Source of the DNA: a virus
Strand: one strand, 5' to 3'
Length of the DNA: 64,000 bases
Virus record (IMG/VR): IMGVR_UViG_3300025093_000015
Location: 1-64,000 of that record
Part shown: positions 15,148 through 24,412 of the stretch, piece after piece
How positions within the stretch are numbered: the stretch's first letter is position 1
Layout: every line of letters begins with the position of its first letter
Position numbers and translations under genes: made by a program
The notes under the pieces: generated by a model
What the model saw: only the letters and a program-made list of their open reading frames with translations
Databases searched by the model: none
Told to the model about the DNA's origin: nothing

Positions 15148-17049
15148 TTAGAATAACAAGAGTTGATTGCTCTGTATTCCAATGATATTATTGATTTCTT
15201 TTTCAATAGCATCTAGATAATACTTTTCATTAATATCATATAAAGCCCATTCTTTGTGCTCTATATCATTCATAATAGTTTGCATCCATCTACCTGCTTC
15301 TAGTTGTATTTCTCTTCTGTCATTTTTATTGACTTTGATTATTTTACAACCACTGTTAGAGATATAATATCTATTTATTTTCTGTAGTTTATATTCTACA
15401 GGTTGGTTATGTTCTATAGATCTAGCAACTTGCTGCCAATTACCTTTTGATTTACCGCCAATACAATAATCAAGTATATTATTATTATTCTTAAGTGTCT
15501 CTTCTGGTAAAGTTCCATTAACAAAATATGCATACAATGCTTTTGGAATGATTAGTTTAGATTTGTTTTTATGAAGAGCTAACCCTTCAAATTCAAAACG
15601 TCCCTTACATTTAGCTTTACCATCTTCATCCACTGCAATATAATTATTAACATCAGCAAGAACAAGTTTAGAATATGTACCGTGCTCAAGAGCTAAACTA
15701 GTTATCTCTTCCCACTTCTTACATACATCTAAGTATATTTGCTTTTTAGATCTAGGTATTACTGTCTCAACACCATCTGTATTTTGCATCAATGGAATGG
15801 CTTCTGGAATAGCTTCACAGATCATTTCATATAACATCATCAGCGTAAGTTGACCATTAATAGTAATAAACATAGTAAACTGCGGATCATACAGGAAAGA
15901 GTTCTTGTCATTACTAAGACCATATGTACTGTTAAGTATAATTTTATATACATAGTTCATAGGATTACTCTTAGGAATCTTTTTTCTCTCTGTAAAGAAC
16001 CACTCATACAGATCACAAAATGCTTTCTTATCTAAGTGTGCAGGTGCAATCTTATTTTTAATTGCAAGGTTAGGATAGAAACTGGCAACATCTGAAGACA
16101 TAATAATATTATCTTCATCTGATTCATAAACACCCGGTTTGTTACAACCATGTGCACCACCCAAGCCAAAGTCTGTTTTAACATCCTTGTATATAACTGA
16201 ATATTTAAATCCACCTTTAGTAAAGTTTGGATTTATCTCTACAGTTTTAAATTTGTCAAGAAGATTATTAAACTCTGGTGTTGCAAACTCAATATAGTCT
16301 AGTATAATATCTTTTACCTTAATAACATTTCTATATGTTCTAAGTTTTTTTAATTCATACTTAGGTATACCAAGTTCTTTTCCAAGATAATATGCAAATA
16401 ACTCTTTACTAATCCTTGGCTCTGATGCACTGTATAAATTAATACCATACTGATCAGTCAGATTTTTACGCAAAGCAATCAAAGGTTTACATTGATTAAA
16501 TATTTCTTTGGTTGAGTCAACATCATTAATACAATAACCAACAATCATATCAAGCTGTTGTTTAGTTGTTATATTTGTATCATGAGGCAATGGCATATCA
16601 ACCATATTATCCCAATCCATACTATATTGAATCCATTTAAGACTAGACCTTTTAGCCATATTGTCCCAATGATTAAGTTTGTATACATCTATTTGTTTAA
16701 TAGACATATGCCATTCTGGAAACTCTTGAAACTCATTTTTATTAGATCTATCAATACAGGATTGAGCATATGTATAAATCTCTTCTGCTATGCTTTCTCC
16801 ATCCATGAGCTTCAGGTTTTCATGGTTTTTAATTATATTGTGAGTTATTTGGGCATCAAACGCTAGTCCATTATAGGATATATGCCACTCTCTATTTTCT
16901 ATGTTTTGTTTTAGGAAGTCTATGAACTTATCATAATCATTCTGTAATGAACATACAGAGAATATATGTGTCTCATCAGTTTTATAGTGTTTAAATACAC
17001 CAACAAAACAATTTGACAAAGTCTCATAGTCCATTATCCAATGGTTCAT
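15148..17049 (-). CDS. DNA polymerase, family B, with 3'-5' exonuclease
   Basis: 633 residues, short for the family (usually 750-900). Exonuclease motifs: WIMDYETL (DxE), ISYNGLAFDAQI (NxxxFD) and VGYCINDVDS (YxxxD). Polymerase motifs: A at about 315 (SDVASFYPNLAI, the DxxxFYP type), B at about 375 (KIILNSTYG) and C at about 425 (MQNTDGVETV), in which the usual D-T-D-S is N-T-D-G but the metal-binding second Asp remains. It is the replicative polymerase of the phage. PolB polymerases with compact fingers are known in crAss-like phages, among others. The start overlaps the small membrane gene upstream (ATGA). Confidence 0.9.
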   Translation of the reverse strand: MNHWIMDYETLSNCFVGVFKHYKTDETHIFSVCSLQNDYDKFIDFLKQNIENREWHISYNGLAFDAQITHNIIKNHENLKLMDGESIAEEIYTYAQSCIDRSNKNEFQEFPEWHMSIKQIDVYKLNHWDNMAKRSSLKWIQYSMDWDNMVDMPLPHDTNITTKQQLDMIVGYCINDVDSTKEIFNQCKPLIALRKNLTDQYGINLYSASEPRISKELFAYYLGKELGIPKYELKKLRTYRNVIKVKDIILDYIEFATPEFNNLLDKFKTVEINPNFTKGGFKYSVIYKDVKTDFGLGGAHGCNKPGVYESDEDNIIMSSDVASFYPNLAIKNKIAPAHLDKKAFCDLYEWFFTERKKIPKSNPMNYVYKIILNSTYGLSNDKNSFLYDPQFTMFITINGQLTLMMLYEMICEAIPEAIPLMQNTDGVETVIPRSKKQIYLDVCKKWEEITSLALEHGTYSKLVLADVNNYIAVDEDGKAKCKGRFEFEGLALHKNKSKLIIPKALYAYFVNGTLPEETLKNNNNILDYCIGGKSKGNWQQVARSIEHNQPVEYKLQKINRYYISNSGCKIIKVNKNDRREIQLEAGRWMQTIMNDIEHKEWALYDINEKYYLDAIEKEINNIIGIQSNQLLLF

Positions 17050-17195
17050 GATTTATCTTTTTTATTTTTTTCTTCCCATTTAGTCATATTTTCAATTAAC
17101 TTTTTTTGTTCTTCTATTCTTCTACCTTGATGAAGAGCATGTTTTGCTAATCTAAATATTATATAAATACCTATTAATATTGCTAATCCAGTCAT
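17046..17195 (-). CDS. Small single-pass membrane protein (49 aa)
   Basis: ATG at 17195, TGA at 17048-17046, overlapping the polymerase ATG by four bases. MTGLAILIGIYIIFRLAKHA is a membrane helix followed by a charged helix (RRIEEQKKLIENMTKWEEK). Predicted topology: N-terminus outside, charged coiled coil in the cytoplasm. Translational coupling with the polymerase suggests real expression, though the role is unknown. Confidence 0.5.
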   Translation of the reverse strand: MTGLAILIGIYIIFRLAKHALHQGRRIEEQKKLIENMTKWEEKNKKDKS

Positions 17196-17212
17196 GTTTT
17201 AAAATTTAGTGC

Positions 17213-17236
17213 AAAAAAAAGGGAGCCGTAGCTCCC
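17213..17236 (-). terminator. Rho-independent terminator, leftward
   Basis: Perfect stem GGGAGC (17221-17226) / GCTCCC (17231-17236) with loop CGTA, followed leftward by eight T. It ends the transcript of the gene at 17257-17706 and separates it from the small membrane protein and polymerase genes. Confidence 0.9.
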
Positions 17237-17256
17237 TCAAATTTGGGGTTAATAAA

Positions 17257-17706
17257 TTATACAGCAGCAATTATTGGTTTCTCAGCTGAACCACCAACTA
17301 TATTACTTTCTTCTAAGAAAAACTCATCTAAGTCAAATGCATCTGGATTTACAGCAAACATTTGAATTAACTCTCTGATCTCTTCTTCAGTAACTACATA
17401 GTGCTCTGAACAAGTATCCATTGCTCTTCTTTCTTCTCTAAAATCTTTACCATTTGCTCTTGGTCTTCCTTTAACAGGAACTTGATCTCCATTATCATCT
17501 AGTCTAGGAACCATATGATAACTTTGCTTCATAAATTTAGAGATTACTACCATAATTTTTTCACTTGGTGAGAATAAACATTCTACATAAGGACAATCAT
17601 TATGGATAGGAATCAATTTAAAACTTTTCATAGAGCCAAATGCACTCTTGATTAACATCATAGTCTTTGGGTTTTCCTCTACATGCTTTTTAGTTTTCTT
17701 TGCCAT
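17257..17706 (-). CDS. Conserved-looking phage protein, unknown (149 aa)
   Basis: 149 residues: a basic start (MAKKTKKHVEENPK), a central alpha/beta region (LIPIHNDCPYVECLFSPSEK, then MVVISKFMKQSYHMVPRLDD) and an acidic end (DAFDLDEFFLEES). No motif recognised. It is followed by a strong terminator, so it is the last gene of the 17257-19277 or longer unit and probably well expressed. A TAAATTTG sequence upstream overlaps coding sequence of the previous gene. Confidence 0.6.
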   Translation of the reverse strand: MAKKTKKHVEENPKTMMLIKSAFGSMKSFKLIPIHNDCPYVECLFSPSEKIMVVISKFMKQSYHMVPRLDDNGDQVPVKGRPRANGKDFREERRAMDTCSEHYVVTEEEIRELIQMFAVNPDAFDLDEFFLEESNIVGGSAEKPIIAAV

Positions 17707-17724
17707 ATCAGTTTTATTTTTTTT

Positions 17725-18288
17725 TTACAAATTTAATTCTTTTTTTATAATTTCCAAGTCTTCAGTTAGGTTTTCTTTATCAAAGTCTGGTTTACTACAT
17801 AACTCACCAACTTTTTTTAAATCTTCCTCACTGACATTTAATAACATAGCATAGTCTTCCCAGTAGTAACCAGGATATAGATAACTTTCTATGTATTCAC
17901 CAGTATTTCCATACTCACCAAAAAAACCTATTATGGTTTCTTTAGTTTTTTTTCTCATTTTTGAATATTTACCATTTAAAAATCTTTTGTAATCAACTCT
18001 ATAAGGTTTTAAATCAAAAATAAAAATAAAATTATACATGCTAAATCTATCTTTAGCAACATAATATTCTGAAGATTCTAAATAGATTTCACTGAATATT
18101 TCAAATTCATCAATATTATCTTTGTCTAATGTATAAAGACAGATTAGTTTGTTCCTATACTCAGCGTAGCTATCACCCCAGCTGACATATGTTTGTACAG
18201 GAACAAACCTAACCCCTTTCTTAATACCTAACAAAGGATAAAGAAAGACTTTACTTTTTTGAAAATATTCTTTATACAGTCCTTTCAC
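17725..18288 (-). CDS. Unknown protein next to the nuclease (187 aa)
   Basis: 187 residues, Tyr/Phe-rich, with GVRFVPVQTYVSWGDSYAEY, FIFIFDLKPYRVDYKRFLNG and a C-terminal acidic helix (VSEEDLKKVGEL). Its stop is 18 bases before the next gene and its start touches the stop of the PD-(D/E)XK nuclease gene. Probably a replication/recombination accessory protein by position only. Confidence 0.55.
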   Translation of the reverse strand: MKGLYKEYFQKSKVFLYPLLGIKKGVRFVPVQTYVSWGDSYAEYRNKLICLYTLDKDNIDEFEIFSEIYLESSEYYVAKDRFSMYNFIFIFDLKPYRVDYKRFLNGKYSKMRKKTKETIIGFFGEYGNTGEYIESYLYPGYYWEDYAMLLNVSEEDLKKVGELCSKPDFDKENLTEDLEIIKKELNL

Positions 18289-19277
18289 TATAACACTACA
18301 TTACCTTTAGCAAATTCATATGGTAAACTATAATCTCTTTTTTCATAATGGTAATTAGCTTCTTTTAATGTTGCTTCAAAACCATCATACCACTCTCTTA
18401 GTGTATTATCACTAACATCAAATATATATACTTGATCATAGTTATCTATGACAACAAAATTAAAAGTAATTTTATAATTACTTACATCTTCAATAGAATT
18501 TTTTATCACCAATGTAATGTAAATAACTGCTTGCATCCAATAGTTATAATAATCAACTGTCTCTGCAAACTTATCTAAACTTTTAGATGTTGTTTTAAAA
18601 TCTATAATAGTTATTTCTTTTGATTCATGATCAATAACATATCTATCAACATAACCCTTAAGACCAAATTTATAATCTTTTAAATCACATTCTAAATATT
18701 TCTCATTCCATGCTTCAATAGGATCTATTTCAAAGTCAGTAACAGATACTTCAAGTAAAGATGATACATCTTTATTATCTTTAATAATATCTACTCTTTC
18801 TTTTGCTTTTGCAAGCATGTCATTATCTATAATATCTTTACCACTAGTATCACACATAAATGCATAGTAATCTTCACATTCAGGAGTACGAACCTTAGCT
18901 AAACGTTTAGATTCATCTTTAAGTGATTGATATAAGTTCATAGATTTTAAAGAGTCTAGTATAACAAAATCTTCACAAGCTGCAAGTGTATCTGCATCTG
19001 TATGAAGTGTTATATCTTTTAACACCTTCCTCAACGATTCAGATGGTACTTTATTAGGAACAATAGAAAATTCTTCATGTAGTTTTTCAGGTTGTAATAA
19101 CAACAGATGTAATAGCTTGCCTTCAATAAGGTGCTTATCTGTCTTTTCTTCCCTTTCTTTAAGGATATAATCTTTATAAAAAAGTGATGGACTAAACAAT
19201 AGTTTATTCAATGATGAATAACTAAACTTATAATCCTTGTTGTAAAATTCTTCTTCTTTTATTGGATCTTTTTTCAT
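18288..19277 (-). CDS. PD-(D/E)XK exonuclease (RecB/RecE-like)
   Basis: 329 residues from ATG at 19277, whose leader AAAATTTTAATTATG matches other starts here; an upstream ATG at 19316 falls in a hairpin-prone spacer. N-terminus YKFSYSSLNKLLFSPSLFYK is the usual first helix of the PDDEXK_1 family, LIEGKLLHLLLLQPEK the glutamate-bearing helix, and GLKGYVDRYVID then ITIIDFKTT supply the D...(D)FK catalytic core, followed by YWMQAVIYI, the Q-x-x-x-Y helix. Such enzymes resect DNA ends for recombination. Confidence 0.85.
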   Translation of the reverse strand: MKKDPIKEEEFYNKDYKFSYSSLNKLLFSPSLFYKDYILKEREEKTDKHLIEGKLLHLLLLQPEKLHEEFSIVPNKVPSESLRKVLKDITLHTDADTLAACEDFVILDSLKSMNLYQSLKDESKRLAKVRTPECEDYYAFMCDTSGKDIIDNDMLAKAKERVDIIKDNKDVSSLLEVSVTDFEIDPIEAWNEKYLECDLKDYKFGLKGYVDRYVIDHESKEITIIDFKTTSKSLDKFAETVDYYNYWMQAVIYITLVIKNSIEDVSNYKITFNFVVIDNYDQVYIFDVSDNTLREWYDGFEATLKEANYHYEKRDYSLPYEFAKGNVVL

Positions 19278-19369
19278 AATTAAAATTTTAATGGTAAGAG
19301 AAGCACGGGCTTCCACAAGATATTATAACCTAACCCGTACTTTCCTACCGCTGGTAAATTCACACTAAA

Positions 19370-20548
19370 CTAAAAAGGTAAATCATTATGGCTACCAGCA
19401 TTAATAACATTTGTCAAATTAGTATCTACATCACTAACAAGTTGATCTGCAAACTCCGGTTTAAGTTTTAGATCAGATGCATTTAATGTAAAGACACTCT
19501 CTCTTGTGCCTGCACCAGAATAACCAGATAATACACGTTTAAACATAGTATTAGCAATTACTCTTGACGCAAACATAGTAAGACATTTATCTTTACACAT
19601 ATTTTTAATTAAGACATCATATGCATGTCCCCATTGACTCAATGATAAGTTAATATATTTATCATATACTTTTCTTAAAGATTTAAAGTTAACGGTATTC
19701 CATACATTAGATACTTTCATATTCTCAGAATCAAATGCAAATAATAATGCAAGATATGTTTTTGATGCTTCTTCATTACAATTAGCCATCATACTTAATC
19801 CAACACTAATATTTTCTTTATCTGGAGATGTAACAAGTTTATGTATATTTTTAAATGATTCTTTATCTATGATAATAGAATCTTCTGTACATAACTTATT
19901 CATGTGTTCATCACTAACATATGTATAATTAGAATTAACTATGTTATTGTAATGTTCATACATTTCTATAGGTACAAATTCTACATAATTACGTGACTGT
20001 GAACGCACACTTCCGGTAAATTTTTCTATCAAATCTGTGTAAACATTTTGCGTAGAATGATAGTAATAACCATTTGATACCATAATATGTGAATTACTTT
20101 CAATATGTAATAATTTTTTTGCTACTGAATCTATATGCTCTTGAGATATTTTAGAACTACGTACAATTTCTAATAATTCAGTTCTTTTGTCATTAGTCAT
20201 TTGATCTGAACCACCCCAATAAATTTTTATACATTTATCTATAGTCTTATCACCTACAATAACTAATTGTGCATCATCTATATTACGTGTAGTTTTAAAA
20301 TTACATTTTTCTTGTAGTATAGATAATTTATCTCTAGATAATTGTAGATGTGGTAATCTATAAACTTTATCAACATTAGCAGTTAACCATGCAGAATCAG
20401 GTTCTTCACAATCAACTAAGTTTTGAACTAATTTACTACTAGAACGATTAGAATCTCTAACTCCAGCATAATAACCCATGTGTTTTACAATAAATCTAAA
20501 ATCACTTTGCGTACCTCCAGCTATTTCTATTTCATATAACTTTTTCAT
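19370..20548 (-). CDS. Partner protein P2 of the MoxR/VWA unit, SSB-like DLPF tip
   Basis: 392 residues. No known family, but clearly related to the gene upstream: both have a 'LP...(VL)S.D(RK)(IL)...L.......T..(IL)D.A(DQ)(LV)(IV)I..' block (here LPHLQLSRDKLSILQEKCNF) and a later block with D..N...G......N. The last residues GSHNDLPF equal the consensus tip of bacterial SSB proteins (D-D-[IL]-P-F), which binds replication and repair proteins. It overlaps the upstream gene by four bases. Probably acts on replication or chromatin along with the ATPase, by inference. Confidence 0.6.
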   Translation of the reverse strand: MKKLYEIEIAGGTQSDFRFIVKHMGYYAGVRDSNRSSSKLVQNLVDCEEPDSAWLTANVDKVYRLPHLQLSRDKLSILQEKCNFKTTRNIDDAQLVIVGDKTIDKCIKIYWGGSDQMTNDKRTELLEIVRSSKISQEHIDSVAKKLLHIESNSHIMVSNGYYYHSTQNVYTDLIEKFTGSVRSQSRNYVEFVPIEMYEHYNNIVNSNYTYVSDEHMNKLCTEDSIIIDKESFKNIHKLVTSPDKENISVGLSMMANCNEEASKTYLALLFAFDSENMKVSNVWNTVNFKSLRKVYDKYINLSLSQWGHAYDVLIKNMCKDKCLTMFASRVIANTMFKRVLSGYSGAGTRESVFTLNASDLKLKPEFADQLVSDVDTNLTNVINAGSHNDLPF

Positions 20549-21588
20549 TTTAAATACTTTTTATATTCTGGTTTAACACTTACTTTAAATACATACAAGT
20601 CTCTATTATCTATTCTTATTTCTTTTCTAACAATAGATTCTAAATACTTAAAAGATTCTTTGTTAAGAGTATCTTCTTCTTTCATCCACTGGATTTGATC
20701 TAGTGCAGACCTATGATAATACTCATCTATTTTAGACGCCCTCTTCCAATACTGAACATCTTTATTCCTATTATACATGTACATGTTACTATACAGTTCA
20801 TAAGATAATGTCCATAGTAAATGGTGATTATATCTATAATCAATGGTAGGTAGTATAGCTCCTATCATATTCCAGTCATCACCAGAACCACTATTCTTCA
20901 TAGATATTAGATCTTGTAAAAGTCTTTCATCTAATTTAATTTTAGTAGCTGACTGATGCATAACTTTCTCTACATCAAATATTGGTTTACCCATCTCAAC
21001 TGCATATGCAGCATTAACTGCAAGACCAGAGATCATATATGCATCATAAGGAAACTCTAATCTATTTGCTTTGTAATTACCAACAAATCCTTCTTCAACT
21101 TTATTACAGTATATAACTCTAGCTAATTCACCACCTCTTGCGTTTGCTGCACAATAATCATCTACTTCTGTACAACCAGCATCAATAGAATCATGGTTAT
21201 ATATAGTATTTAATAAATAATTATGATTAATATTATCAGATGTTTCTGTCGTTGTACCAAGGTATCCGTGAGATATTATAACATCAGCAGCATCAAGATC
21301 CTTAGTAATACTTATACTATGTTCTTTTAATGCAGCTTTAATTCTATCAGTAGAAACAGGACAATTAGGAAGTACAAATGCTTTTTTATATAGTGTCATG
21401 TCCGGTTGAACATCACAATCATTTTTGTCAAGAATACCATCTATTTTTTTAGAAGTATAATCTGACTCATCAATATAAACGGTTTCTATTGTACCATTTC
21501 TATCAACCATGACCCCATAAGGGTCACAGTCAATAGAGAAATGTTCAATAGCATCAGGATTAAACTCCTGGTGTATTGCTCTTGCCAT
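20545..21588 (-). CDS. Partner protein P1 of the MoxR/VWA unit (paralogue of P2)
   Basis: 347 residues with LPNCPVSTDRIKAALKEHSI then TKDLDAADVIISHG, matching the same block in P2. A 'CTEVDDYCAANARGGELARV' stretch with two Cys follows. No catalytic motif known to me. It begins one base before the MoxR-type ATPase stop region and overlaps P2 by four bases, so ATPase, P1 and P2 are co-translated. A substrate adaptor or remodelled target is a reasonable guess. Confidence 0.55.
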   Translation of the reverse strand: MARAIHQEFNPDAIEHFSIDCDPYGVMVDRNGTIETVYIDESDYTSKKIDGILDKNDCDVQPDMTLYKKAFVLPNCPVSTDRIKAALKEHSISITKDLDAADVIISHGYLGTTTETSDNINHNYLLNTIYNHDSIDAGCTEVDDYCAANARGGELARVIYCNKVEEGFVGNYKANRLEFPYDAYMISGLAVNAAYAVEMGKPIFDVEKVMHQSATKIKLDERLLQDLISMKNSGSGDDWNMIGAILPTIDYRYNHHLLWTLSYELYSNMYMYNRNKDVQYWKRASKIDEYYHRSALDQIQWMKEEDTLNKESFKYLESIVRKEIRIDNRDLYVFKVSVKPEYKKYLK

Positions 21589-21589
21589 A

Positions 21590-22852
21590 TTATTTTACGG
21601 TCATTTTAATGATTTCAGGATTCATCATCATTTTATTAAACTTAGATTTATTACCGTTAAAGATTGTACGCACAACAAGATACTTAAGATCATCAGTAAA
21701 GTAATCTTTAGTACATAATGCAATTAATCTATCAGTAATTTTTTGTGAGACAGTGTTTTCTTTAGAATATACAACAGAATAGTTTGCCAATCTGGTAGCC
21801 AGAGTTGATGCAATGTCTGCTCTATATGTATCATCTTTACCAACACAACCTCTTAGTTCACCAAGAATATATTGCTCATTATCATGAGTCAATAAATCTT
21901 TAGGTGTTACAAGCTTGTCAAGCTTATTATTAATAAATGTAGTAAACATAGATGCAAATGCATCACCTACACTACCTTCACCAATCATTTGGATCATAGA
22001 CAAGTTGTCTTCAAAAGATTCAAAGCTAGATATAGCATTAAAGAATGCTGTAATAGATCTTGCATTAGTCTCTTGTGTTACAAGCTCCGGGTGTAACAAT
22101 AAGAAGTTAATACATCTAGTATCAATACCTTCTTCTTCTGCCCAACGAGCCCATACTTCCACATCAAACTTAAGATTAGCAGTAATATATCTAGTCTTTT
22201 GTGCTGAGTCAATACTATTAACCATGTAGTCTCCATTATCTGGATTACTAGTTAATATAATATGCCAGTCTTTTGGTAAAGACCATGAGATATATTGTTG
22301 TCTATCTACAAGTTCCATAACAGCTTGTATGAATCTAACATCTGCACGGTTCCAGTCATCAAGAAGAAGTATACCTCCATCTTTCTTGTCTGCAATCCAC
22401 TCAGGTGCACAGTAAGACATTCTATTCTTACCAGTCATCTTCCAACCTTGTCTAAGATACTCCTCAACTGCAAGCTCATCAACCCACTGTCCAACTTTCT
22501 TTGTAACAGCAGCATTACTAACTTGTGCAGCAGCCGCAGCTTTCTGTGCTGCAGTATAATTAAGATCATCAATCTTTTTTGCTACTTGCTTCTCTTTGTA
22601 CATTTGAAACTGACGAACTGGAAAACCTACAAGGTCACCCAACTCCTCAATCTGTGCAAGATTAAGCTTAACAAAGTTAAGATTGTTCTCTTTTGCTAGC
22701 TGTAATACAGCTGTAGTTTTACCAATACCTGATTCACCTACTACTTCAACAGCTACAGGATTTTTACCTCCTTCTTGTAAGAACCTATTGTTCTTTACTA
22801 TGTGGTTAACAAAACCTTTTAATTCATCAATGTTTAAATTTACTTGTGCCAT
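21590..22852 (-). CDS. MoxR-type AAA+ ATPase (CobS-like)
   Basis: 420 residues. Walker A at about 35 (VVGESGIGKTTAV), followed by EELGDLVGFPV, the MoxR/CobS pattern after Walker A. Walker B and sensor: GGILLLDDWNRADVRFIQAV, RQQYISWSLP, WHIILTSNPDN, with a RYI..NL stretch near the arginine finger. MoxR ATPases work with a VWA protein to insert metals or remodel complexes; the VWA gene is the next gene upstream. Similar CobS-like genes occur in marine T4-like phages. Ala-rich insertion YTAAQKAAAAAQVSNAAV near residue 98 is unusual. Confidence 0.85.
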   Translation of the reverse strand: MAQVNLNIDELKGFVNHIVKNNRFLQEGGKNPVAVEVVGESGIGKTTAVLQLAKENNLNFVKLNLAQIEELGDLVGFPVRQFQMYKEKQVAKKIDDLNYTAAQKAAAAAQVSNAAVTKKVGQWVDELAVEEYLRQGWKMTGKNRMSYCAPEWIADKKDGGILLLDDWNRADVRFIQAVMELVDRQQYISWSLPKDWHIILTSNPDNGDYMVNSIDSAQKTRYITANLKFDVEVWARWAEEEGIDTRCINFLLLHPELVTQETNARSITAFFNAISSFESFEDNLSMIQMIGEGSVGDAFASMFTTFINNKLDKLVTPKDLLTHDNEQYILGELRGCVGKDDTYRADIASTLATRLANYSVVYSKENTVSQKITDRLIALCTKDYFTDDLKYLVVRTIFNGNKSKFNKMMMNPEIIKMTVK

Positions 22853-22856
22853 AATT

Positions 22857-24020
22857 TTAATTTAATTGTATTTTAAGACCTGGTAAGTCCTGATTAATAT
22901 TGCAACGAGAACTATGTACCCATAAGGTATTGTGTGGACAGTTCTCCGGAGTATATGCTTCTCCATCTGTTAAATATATAAGGGCTGTGTATTTCCCCTT
23001 CTTTTCATTAAAGTGATCTATAACAGGTTGAAAGCTTGTACCACCTCTACCTTTGATCTCCCAATCCTTTCTTGGATTGAACTCTTCTACTGAATTTAAT
23101 TGTGTATCACATTGAGCAACTGTAATCTTGTGACCAGTCTTATGCATATGCACCAACTCATTCATAAATTCTTTTAGTTCAGAATTAGATACTGATCCTG
23201 ATGTGTCAACACCAACTAGTATATTATTCTTAAACTTAATCTTAAGACCCGGATTTTCTACATACCTTTTGTTATACTTACGTCTTAACTTCTTAGTATA
23301 TGATACGCTAGAATTACCAACAAATCTTCTTAAGTATCCTTTCCAATCAAACTTTGGAGGCTCAATATGTCTAAGTCTTCTAATAAGATCTGCAAGTTCT
23401 CCTGGTATATTACCACGTCTCTTTTCAGTTTGCTCTGCAGTTTCTTTCATCTGATGCTGTACTTGCTTTTCTACAAGCTTCTGTTCAGCTTCTGTAAGAT
23501 CTTCAAACTCTTTCCATGTACCATGACAATACTGACTATCACCATCCATTTGATCTAATAAAGAATCTAAAGATGGACAACTACCAGATTTTTGTTCTTG
23601 CTCAAGTAACTCATAGTACTTAATAGTACCAGCTTTCTTTGGAAGATTTAATTCTGGAAATGTATCAAGAGTTAAACCACCTTCAGGTAACTGATCAGCG
23701 GCTATATATTGATTAATCTCAAGATCTGCAGCAATATTAAATAGTTTATGATTACTAAACCTATCTCTCATTGTTATATGTCCAAAAGACACATGCAACA
23801 ATTCATGTTTTAATAATCCTATTCTTTGTTTCTCATTAAGATCAGCAAAGAAACCTGGGTTAATAGATAGTTGAACACCTATACCATTTTTACTCACACC
23901 TGCAGTAGGTATGTCTTTACGCATTTGTTTGTTTAATCCAATCAAAAAGAGCCCGTAATAGGGCTCATCTAAGATTAAGGATTTACTTGCTCTAGCAAGA
24001 ATATCTGATATATTTACCAT
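22857..24020 (-). CDS. VWA-domain protein with HExxH metallopeptidase-like region
   Basis: 387 residues. Residues about 70-110 contain GLLKHELLHVSFGHITMRDR (HExxH zinc motif plus a later NIAADLEINQYI), matching the putative metallopeptidase region of VWA-like DUF2201 proteins. The C-terminus has a VWA fold with NILVGVDTSGSVSNSEL (MIDAS D-x-S-x-S), GRGGTSFQPV and IYLTDGEAYTPENCP. Metal-binding residues look intact in both parts. Pairs with the adjacent MoxR ATPase as in CobS-CobT and MoxR-VWA systems. Overlaps the upstream gene by seven bases. Confidence 0.85.
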   Translation of the reverse strand: MVNISDILARASKSLILDEPYYGLFLIGLNKQMRKDIPTAGVSKNGIGVQLSINPGFFADLNEKQRIGLLKHELLHVSFGHITMRDRFSNHKLFNIAADLEINQYIAADQLPEGGLTLDTFPELNLPKKAGTIKYYELLEQEQKSGSCPSLDSLLDQMDGDSQYCHGTWKEFEDLTEAEQKLVEKQVQHQMKETAEQTEKRRGNIPGELADLIRRLRHIEPPKFDWKGYLRRFVGNSSVSYTKKLRRKYNKRYVENPGLKIKFKNNILVGVDTSGSVSNSELKEFMNELVHMHKTGHKITVAQCDTQLNSVEEFNPRKDWEIKGRGGTSFQPVIDHFNEKKGKYTALIYLTDGEAYTPENCPHNTLWVHSSRCNINQDLPGLKIQLN

Positions 24021-24412
24021 GCTAATTCCAAATTAATTTTTTTTACAAAATTCTTACTACTCATGCTACCTAGGTATAACATAGTTATTTCATATTCTAC
24101 TATTCTTTTCTCTATATTGCTAATAGATTCTTTTCTAAGAATTTGAAATAAATCACTCCAAGGTTTACACTTGTCTCTAAGATCAGTTGTTCTTTCCATG
24201 ATTTCTTCTTCTGTATTCCAATTTTCTGCATTGACAAAAGATCTTATAAAATTAAATCTATCACTACTATCTAATGATTTAGCTATTGCTATTATTACAG
24301 CATCAGATACTTTTAAGCTTATAAGATTAGATATACCAATTTGCATATCTTCATCAGAACCTTTTATTAATCTTTTATTTTGTAAATATAATTCTAAAGT
24401 TAATTCAATCAT
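24014..24412 (-). CDS. Helical protein upstream of the VWA gene, unknown
   Basis: 132 residues, mostly helical: LYLQNKRLIKGSDEDMQIG, SLKVSDAVIIAIAKSLDSSD, TTDLRDKCKPWSDLFQIL. No motif recognised. Overlaps the VWA gene by seven bases and the DUF6915-like gene by eight, so it belongs to the same transcript. It may be a small subunit of the MoxR/VWA unit. Confidence 0.55.
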   Translation of the reverse strand: MIELTLELYLQNKRLIKGSDEDMQIGISNLISLKVSDAVIIAIAKSLDSSDRFNFIRSFVNAENWNTEEEIMERTTDLRDKCKPWSDLFQILRKESISNIEKRIVEYEITMLYLGSMSSKNFVKKINLELAW

